The position numbers were made by a program, and so were the translations under genes. A stretch of 64,000 bases of DNA from Paraphoma chrysanthemicola (lineage: Eukaryota; Ascomycota; Dothideomycetes; Pleosporales; Phaeosphaeriaceae). The notes below the pieces were generated by a model. That model was not told the DNA's origin and made no database searches. It saw only the letters and a program-made list of their open reading frames with translations. Of this stretch, positions 56,532-64,000 are shown one piece after another; position 1 is the stretch's first letter; the number at the start of each line of letters is the position of its first letter. The stretch is taken from NCBI GenBank assembly GCA_020744225.1, contig JAGMWG010000005.1:1922001-1986000 (forward strand). The letters are read 5' to 3'.

Positions 56532-58050
56532 ATGACAAGCTGGAAGAATGCTGAGAATGCGCTGACTGGAAATGGCGCCAACGGCTCGTAGGTATTTTCG
56601 AACGTACCTACACATCAGACTAACATGTACCAGTGAAAAGACGCCGGATGAGCCCTTCCGACTCGATGATTCTGTCGACTTCTACCGCGCAAAGCCAGTC
56701 CTTGATAGGCGAATTCATGTACTGGGCATGGGAAATGTTGGAAGTTTCATTGCACATGCGCTGCGCGGCATACCCAATCCGCCACCAGTCACCCTCATCT
56801 TCTCTAGATGGGAGAAGTTGACGCAGTGGAATGAGTCGCCGCAAAGACTCACCTTGATCACCGACGGAGACGCTGAAATACAAGACGGTTTCGACGCTGA
56901 GATTGCAATACCACGTATTCGTTATCATGGGAAAGAAGTTGGACTGAATGCTTCTTCCGCTGTGCCAGTTGAGGGCACGGCAACAGCAGAAGGAGATTCA
57001 CAACAAGTTCTAGAGGGAGAGTCGACAGAGCCGATACGATCACTCATAATATGCTCGAAAGCTCCCTACGTCTTACAAGGTCTTTCGTCAGTCAAACACA
57101 GACTAGACAAAGATTCTGTGATATGTTTCCTGCAAAATGGGATGGGAATTGCCGAGGAAGTGAGCAAGGAGATCTTCCCAGATCCTGCGACGCGCCCACA
57201 CTATATGCTAGGAATCAATTCGCATGGTTTGAACAACGCTGCAGCCGAAGCATTCACTACGACACATGCTGGGTTCGGCACAATATCGCTAGGCATACTG
57301 CCACACGAACGCGACCGTAACGCCAACGCACCGTATGAGGCCTCACGAAAGTTCACCGCAGCAGGTCCAGTCAGATCACACCAAGTTTCCAGTGTCGACG
57401 ATGAGAGTTCAGAAAATCAAGCCCCGACGAGTGCGAAATTCGGGTTCACTCCCAATCAGCGCTACCTCTTGCGTACATTACTTCGCACGCCCGTCCTTGC
57501 AGCTGCAGCTTTCTCGCCGCCCGATCTCCTCCAGATGCAGCTAGAGAAGCTTGCTGTAAACTGCATTGTGAACCCACTCACAGTAATGCTCGATGCGCGC
57601 AATGGAGCGCTACTGTACAACTACGCTCTCACTCGAACTATGCGCCTTCTTCTTTCTGAAATCAGCCTGGTCATCCGCTCGCTGCCTGAACTTCAATACA
57701 TTCCAAATGTGCAGAACCGCTTCGATCCTGGTCGTCTTGAAACTGTTGTTGTCGGCGTAGCGAATAGGACGAAAAACAACATCAGCAGTATGCTGGCGGA
57801 TACACAAGCAGGTCGGGAGACGGAGATTGATTACATCAATGGGTGGGTCGTTTCAAAAGGGGAAGAGTTGGGCATTCGGTGCCTCACGAACTACATGCTG
57901 ATGCAGATGGTCAAGGGCAAGACTGCTATGATCAGCAGGGAAGTGGGTGAGGGAGTGCCGTACGTTCAAGCTAGGGCAATTGGGATAGAAGGTAACGTGA
58001 ACGTCAAAAGCACAGTGGCCAAGAAAGATGGCACTGTGAGCAATTTGTAG
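56532..58050 (+). CDS. Ketopantoate reductase-like (PanE/ApbA family) oxidoreductase
   Basis: Two exons, join(56532..56587,56634..58050), give 490 aa. The 46-base intron has a GTAGGT donor, a perfect GACTAAC branch and a CCAG acceptor; it joins GANGS/EKTPDEPF. An uninterrupted frame from 56572 would give a different, unlikely N-terminus. The Rossmann motif is HVLGMGNVGSFI (GxGxxG at 50-55). Later come SLIICSKAPYVLQGL and ICFLQNGMGI. The C-terminal domain has LEKLAVNCIVNPLTVMLDARNG, including the family's Lys and Asn. True ketopantoate reductases, which make pantoate for CoA with NADPH, are 300-380 aa. This one has inserts near 120-140 and 255-295, so it may be one of the divergent fungal paralogues rather than the pantoate enzyme. 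Confidence 0.86.
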
Positions 58051-58550
58051 CGCTACTCGACATGCTTGAAATGTTCAGGAATTTACTCGCGACGATTGGG
58101 CCAGTGAAGGTACGCATCGCCGCCAGCTTTAACATGCATATATCACGTGTCAGGCTGTGCCTTTGAAAATCTTCCCAAGGAAGAAGGCGCAGCCTTCCTC
58201 CTTCATACAGCTAGGCAGCACTCTTCCCTTCCTTTACCCCGCACATATCTGTGTGCAGAGCACTGACTCTGTCTCGTCTTCAGATAGTTCACACCAATCA
58301 GAACAGACCATATCGCCATTTTCATGCACATTCTGTCTATCCATCCAAAGTCATTGTCCTACCATCGTTCACCACGTAAACCCACTCTGACGCCATATCC
58401 TGTACCCTGCTTACCGGTGAAGAAGTTCGATCAATGCTTTGACCGGAAGGCAGGGTATATACGATTACCGCAGCTGAAAGATTGCGCATTGAGATTTTAC
58501 AAAGCGATGTGACATAGTTACGGATATTCCACGTTTGGGCTTTCGCAATC
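58051..58550. other. Intergenic, 500 bases
   Basis: Lies between the reductase stop and the first HET gene. Base composition turns less GC-rich here. No gene or repeat recognised. Confidence 0.35.
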
Positions 58551-60588
58551 ATGTCAAGCTCTAGCACAAAGATGAGCGCTTTTTCCTACGATCGATCGTT
58601 GCAGGGAGCAAGTATTCGCCTCTTGAAAGTGATGCCGGATCCTGAGCTGAGTACTCTGACAATTCAACTTCTGGAGGGTAATCTAGAGAGAGTGGAGTTT
58701 GAAGCACTTTCGTATGTATGGGGAGATCAAACGAAAAGGATACCCATCAGATGTAACGGCAAGGTCCTTGAGATTGGAGCGAATCTTCACGCTGCTCTAC
58801 GTGAAAGGCGCCGCCGCAAGTCCACGACACTGTTATGGGCCGATCAAATTTGCATCAACCAAGACAACATTGAAGAGAAGACATGCTAAGTTCGCTTGAT
58901 GTCCACTATCTATGCCAAAGCGCATCGAGTAATCATATGGTTGGGTAGTCAGGGACCTGAGGACATGTTCGGGATAGAGCTCATGGAGGATTTGTACAAA
59001 AATTGTCATGGGGAACAGTACGATCCAAACGCCGGCATATACGACTTTCACGACTTCGACTGCGAGTCCAGAGGAGTGCCCAATTGTCAATTCAATTCTA
59101 CCTGGGTTGCACTCTTCAAAATTCTCAGTAATCCCTGGTTTGGCCGTGTTTGGGTTATCCAAGAGCTTTTGATGGCGCAAAAGTCTGTTATGTGGAAAGG
59201 TTCCTTGGAATTGAGTACCAATGTGGTGCTCTGGATGGCCATGATGGTAGGACGACACAGAAATCTCTATGAACAATACGACATTACTATGGGCAGCCCT
59301 CAAGCCTCCGCACTTATGGCTAGGAATATCGCAGAGAGCTACTTTGACTTCAAGATAAAGGGCCCGCTCCCAATATACGACACATTGTCCAGACACCTTG
59401 GGATGGGCGCGACAGATCCTCGAGACCGATTCTTTGCGCTTGTCGGCATTTCTACTGGAATAGCTGCAGATTTTGTTGACTATAAAAAGACGTTCGTGGA
59501 AGTTGCTTGCCTTGTTGGCAAAATGACTTTGTTGGGTATACCGAACTACCGACTTACAGAAGATGGCACTGAAGTGCTAATTCTGGAGAATGCCCCGGGG
59601 AAACGTAGGGTCTTCATCGAATGGTTGGCATTTCACGCTAATCCTGAGAACCGTGTGTTAGATATACCTTCATGGATTCCCGACTTGTTGTCACCACACA
59701 GCCCTGGTTTACTAATGTCGGGATTTTACAACAGTCTGTATCTGCACGAGTTGAGAAATGTGCCAGATCCGGAAGTTCGCATTGGTGAAAAGTTTCAGAG
59801 AATGCCAGGATCGTCGACCGAGCTTTGGCAAATTACCATCCCAAGTGTAAGCTACTTGTGAGAGATATCATATTAGTCACATGCTCATCAATTGCAATTA
59901 GGAGATAGAGATCAAAGGAGCTATCTTTGATTACATCCAGGTTGTAGCTAGAGATCGGCCACCACTCCCCCGGCCGGATCCGGCTAGACCGAACGCTCTT
60001 ATCAACTGGTGGACTGCGCTAGAGGCAGTTTCGAAGTACGAAACTGAAATGGTCTACTGGCTGGAGGAAATTCGAATGCTAGCAGATCCGTCTCTAAGCG
60101 CTACAGGAAGCATCATGGACGGTCCATCTTTTGACACGTTTTGGCGGACGCTCGTGTACAACCGCGGACCACGGTTCAACCAGAGCTCTCCAAATCAGCC
60201 GGCAGATGGCGCGTTGGCTGTCGCATTCGGGTACTGGTACCTTGAGAAAAAGTATCACATGGCAGGACGCTGGAAGGATGACGCCAGAGCTTGGGTAATC
60301 TGTGATAGGCTACTACAAACGCTGGCCGAGCCTTTTGCGGAATCCGAGGGCAGAGTTCGACATGCAAGGAAGTTTTTTGTGTCTCGATACGGTCGAATTG
60401 GTTGGGTTCCTTTCCGTACACGAGTCGGAGATCGAGTTTGCGTTTTCCGCGGGATGAGAATGCCAATCATTATAAGGCCCGACAACGATCGATGGGAGAT
60501 TATAGGAGCTTGCTATGTCCATGGGCTGATGGATGGGGAGCTTTGGGATCTGAGAGACCTGTTTTGGACGTTCATGCGTTTTGTGTAA
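58551..60588 (+). pseudogene. HET-domain gene broken by an in-frame TAA
   Basis: Model join(58551..59846,59902..60588) spans 660 codons with a TAA at codon 113 (58887-58889). The intron is normal (GTAAGC..ATTAG). The N-terminal HET core is clear: FEALSYVWGDQ (50-60), LLWADQICINQDN (about 94-106), then after the stop VRLMSTIYAKAHRVIIWLG. The C-terminus has GDRVCVF and CYVHGLMDGE, as in full-length fungal HET proteins. Most homologues have Gln at the stop, so CAA to TAA, a C-to-T change at a CpA site, explains it. No GT-AG intron removes the stop without deleting the core. HET proteins trigger cell death in heterokaryon incompatibility. It may be a recent pseudogene, a truncated 112-aa product, or an assembly error. 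Confidence 0.82.
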
Positions 60589-61377
60589 ACTCATAACACA
60601 GTCTCCAAGAGTCAGTCTGGGGTGATGGTCTCCGACGAATATAACCTCGGCGTTGGAAATTTCCACAACATAGACTGCTGTAATTCACGAACTCGACAAG
60701 ATTGAGCGAATCCTTGTGTTAGAGCCGCGAAAGAGCTACAGTGAGAGACCACTAAGTGGTCTTAATGGTAAAAAGAAAGACATGCGTGGGTCAAATGATC
60801 AGAGAACAGCAGTGGTAGGTGAGAGAAAGCAGTTCATTGAACAGGCTAAGAATAACGAGCAGTACAGGTTGCGAAAATATCAGCAGCTTGCTCTGAGTTG
60901 GCGAAGTCTGCTCGCCTAGAAAGAAAGAACTTCTCAGATTACCGCGAATATGAATCAAAGCCGATACTGCTCCACGCGAGGAGAGTGGGCTGAACTCGGC
61001 CTTGACCTTGTCTAGAGGCGTCCGAGTTCAGGCACAAAAACGGGAATACGAGATTACTATAAACGTCTGCACTGAATGGCATGGCAACAGATAGAAGGGT
61101 TATTATTGATGACAACATGGCACCTGATAGTTGGCTACCATCAGAGCTCTTAAGTGACTCTTTGCAATTAAGATCTCTAAAAGTGGAATCACCTTGAAAA
61201 TATTGATCTTCAGGCTTAGCCTGTTGGCCGACATGAAATCATCAAGTGTCGTTCCAATTTTCGGTTTTAGCATGTCGGGCTGACTCCGGTACGGCGCGAA
61301 CAAGACGATGGCCGCTCCCTCCTCACTCACCGCACTCAATCACTTCCGCATCACCGAGCTCCACGCAAAAGTACGCC
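60589..61377. other. Intergenic, 789 bases
   Basis: Lies between the two HET genes and is relatively AT-rich. A short open frame at 60716-60919 has no ATG of its own. Nothing else seen. Confidence 0.35.
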
Positions 61378-63981
61378 ATGTCGTCCTCATCGACCGCAAG
61401 CGATCCGCGTCCTCGGTACATACGCTACAAGGCTGAGGATAAGAGAGCGGATGATTACTGGGACGACGAGCTTGAGAGAGTGAACACGATCGTGCACGAG
61501 AGAGTACAGCGAATGAAGCGAGATAAGCTTTGTTCGGGGTGAGCAAGGTTCGATTGGATTCGCACATAATTTTACCCGCGTGAAGCTGTGCGGGAGGATG
61601 GAAAATTGCCTCTCAGGAACAATGTGATAGCATTGAAGGCTCAGAATTTTCCCGGCCATACTAATGCTCACCACTATCGCGGGGTCTCTGAATCGCTTGA
61701 TGGCTTCAAGGACAATGTGCCATGGCTGGATTATGAGGTTGCACTACAAGGGACCCCGAGCACAAGTGAGCTTATGGATCATCCTAGGTTCGACTGGGAC
61801 ATTGATCAGAGTCAAGAACAAAGCTGCACACTGTGCCAAAGCTTATGCAGAAATTCGACCTCGAGGAGAAATCCGACCGTTAAAGAACCGTTGGCCAACC
61901 ATCGTACCCGTGTTAGTTGTCTTGCTGGACCGCTTATGGAGGGAGGCAACGATCATGATTGTCGTATTGTGAGCAAACATCACTTCAAACAGATTCATAA
62001 CGTGTGCTCACGCGTTATCGACAGGGCCTAAGTGACGGTGAAAACCCAATGAGCTTGGGCGAGCAGCCGATCAACGCTATCATCTTTGATGTCCGCACCA
62101 TAGATGAAAATGGTTATCCACATTGGGTTTGTCGCTGCTATTTTAGACCAATCGTCTCTGACACGGGAATATCATCATCGGGAGCACCACACTGTTGTCT
62201 CGTAACTCGGTCGCTGGGCCACACTGTTGATTTCAGCCTTGTAGCAGGATGGCTGAAAACTTGCGACGATACCCATCAGCACGCCAAAGAAGTTGAAACA
62301 TGGGATTTGGATCGAAAGTTGCCCGGCTTTCGCCTCATCGACATCACCAAAAAGTGTATCGTCAAGAGTAGTTTCAATGAGCGATATGCGGCTTTAAGCT
62401 ATACATCGGGCGACAAAAAGCAGTGCTGTTTGACTCGGCGCAACTTAAAAAGATTAGAGCAAGTCAACTCGCTGGACGACCCCGACTCGGCCCTCACACC
62501 GACAGCCATCGATTTCATGGAAGTATGTGGGACGCTACAAATACGTCACCTGTGGATTGACGCACTCTGCATCATTCAAGATGATGTACAAGGCAAGCAT
62601 GCTCAGATCGAAAACATGCATCAAGTCTATGGTAATGCCTATTTGACGATTGTGGCGGCTTCAGAAACCCGTCAGCCTGGTGGTGACACCTGTGACCTAC
62701 AACCAACATTACCTGGCCTTGCTGGTGTATCGATTTCAAGGTCGCCAGGTCGGATTATCATCAATGTGGATGCCATAGCCTACTCCATCAGGCCAGCAGA
62801 TCCGTTCAACTTTCTTTACCGCGTGCTAGGACAATCTCATTGGTTTTCACGAGGGTGGTATGTGTAAATGCGTGCTGCTTACGAATAGATAGGAAAGATG
62901 ACAGAGACGATATAGGACGTTCCAGGAACTCATTATGTCTCGAAGGATAGTCGTTTTCACTGAAAGCGAGGTGTTCTTTTACTGTCCGAACGGGCTGTTT
63001 ACGGAAAGCACATGCCTTGGCAATAATGCCAACGAGCCCATCCAAATTAAGTCCATGGAACGAATTCGGCTTTGTAACTTCCTGCAGCAGGCAACCATGC
63101 CTCGCCGCCCGGCACCAATGTCAATCGGAGATCGGTGCTTACACTACCGAGAGATTCACCTAGAACTACTGGAGGTGTATCTGAAAAGAGTGCTGTCTTT
63201 CGAATCTGACATCTTGAATGCATTTAGCGGAATTCTCAGCGCACAAGAATCCGTGCTCGGCGAGTTTTACTGGGGCTTACCGCTATCTCTTTTTGTAAGA
63301 TCACTTCTCCACAGGCTTCGCTATGCCCACGATTTCAGGATAGGATTTCCCTCCTGGTCATGGACCGGCAAAAGGCTAGTTCTCAGCTCCGGTTCAGGGG
63401 AGAAGTGTATAAGAGAAGGAGTAGGTCTCCCTCTTGGTGAACTGAAAGCCCTGGTTCACGTTTACACATATGATAAGCACGGGCAGTTGCAACTCTTGGT
63501 TGGTCCACAGAACAATTGCTCGGGTTTTGAAGGATACTGTAGCTCCTTCATCGAAGCGTTCAACCGCTACACACATCTGGAATCTTTACCAGTATATCCG
63601 AGCATGGAAAAGGACACTTGAATGGCCCAGACGCTCACTGAAAAGGCCTCTATATTGTTGTTCTGGACTCAAGTTGCGTGCATGACTACTGTGCTATCGT
63701 GGACTGGCACCGAGGTTATTTTCGACTTCCCCAATCCACCTGAAGAATTTGAAGTCATTCTCGTTGCTGGCGTGTTGCGGGATAAGATATTGTGGGGTGA
63801 CGAGTCCACAGACAAGGTGAAGAGTCTCGACGACTTCTTTCATCGGGGAGAAGACCATTATTACGGCATTGTCATTGAACGTCAAGGAGAATATAAACAC
63901 CGTGTCGGTGTTGCGTACGAACTCACCCGGGAGGCTTGGATAGCGGCAAACCCTCGCAAGGAGTTTATCATGCTTATTTGA
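61378..63981 (+). CDS. Second HET-domain protein
   Basis: Proposed exons, join(61378..61538,61617..61968,62025..62857,62916..63591,63646..63981), give 785 aa. The core (exons 3-4) is firm: NERYAALSYTSGDKKQ, LWIDALCIIQDD, VYGNAYLTIVAAS, then the junction SRGW/TFQELIMSRR, and FPSWSWTG. The N-terminus has a CTLC pair and the PHWVCRCYFRP stretch seen before some HET domains. ALSYTSGD replaces the usual ALSYVWGD. The frame meets TGA at 63619-63621. A 54-base intron, 63592..63645 (GTATAT..AAAAG), would skip it and stay in frame, but its acceptor and branch are weak. Without that intron the protein ends early and loses 112 codons. Exons 1-2 are the least certain. The stop is 19 bases from the window end. 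Confidence 0.68.
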
Positions 63982-64000
63982 GCAGTAATTGAGCCAAGTC

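Noticed and set aside
56572..56640. Uninterrupted start of the ketopantoate reductase-like gene at 56572
   Set aside because: It reads through an intron with a perfect GACTAAC branch site. The spliced start at 56532 gives a smoother N-terminus.
58740..58893. An intron that would remove the TAA of the first HET gene
   Set aside because: The only donor-acceptor choice that skips the stop (GTCCTT to CTAAG) also deletes the conserved LWADQICINQ core.
1..64000. Transposons, CRISPR arrays, rRNA or tRNA genes
   Set aside because: I looked for transposase or reverse-transcriptase motifs, long terminal or inverted repeats, regularly spaced repeats and tRNA T-loops and saw none. A computed search could still find short or decayed copies.

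Overview
This window looks like nuclear DNA from a filamentous ascomycete (Pezizomycotina, probably Dothideomycetes/Pleosporales). The genes have short GT-AG introns of about 44-200 bases with CTAAC-like branch sites. The content includes HET-domain proteins, a DUF3425 bZIP factor, a Cip1-like secreted protein and a GH18 chitinase. I find 26 gene models on both strands (23 firm, 3 weak), separated by non-coding gaps of up to 3.6 kb. I see no tRNA, rRNA, CRISPR array or intact transposon. All splice sites were placed by eye, using reading frame, donor and acceptor sequences, and continuity of the protein family. No search was run.

Region by region: 0-8.5 kb holds a small SelK-like membrane protein, a SPOUT-type RNA methyltransferase, and a head-to-head pair of an RNF10/Mag2-like RING ligase and a USP10/Ubp3-like deubiquitinase. 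9-16.8 kb has a dienelactone hydrolase, a Cys-rich membrane protein, a CHCHD2/Mix17 twin-CX9C protein, an F-box-like protein and a small membrane ORF. 17-25.4 kb has an enoyl-CoA hydratase and a nitronate monooxygenase, both ending in SKL, on either side of a bZIP factor, followed by a Cip1-like protein and a small DUF1330-like protein. 26-38 kb has gamma-COP diverging from lipoyl synthase, then a chitinase, an alpha/beta hydrolase and an Arb2-domain protein. 38-41 kb has mitochondrial uS14 diverging from a UFL1-like protein. A 3.6 kb gap follows. 44.8-58 kb has an LRR protein, PP1, a Sec2-type Rab GEF, a C1D/Lrp1 exosome cofactor and a ketopantoate-reductase-like protein. The last 5.5 kb holds two tandem HET-domain genes, the first broken by an in-frame stop.

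Most genes are housekeeping. Two arrangements suggest joint function. The RING ligase and the deubiquitinase belong to families that add and remove ubiquitin on the same 40S ribosomal proteins, and they share one 0.9 kb intergenic region. The hydratase and the nitronate monooxygenase both appear to be peroxisomal and flank a transcription factor. The most unexpected single gene is the UFL1-like one, because the UFM1 pathway is usually thought to be missing from yeasts and most ascomycetes.
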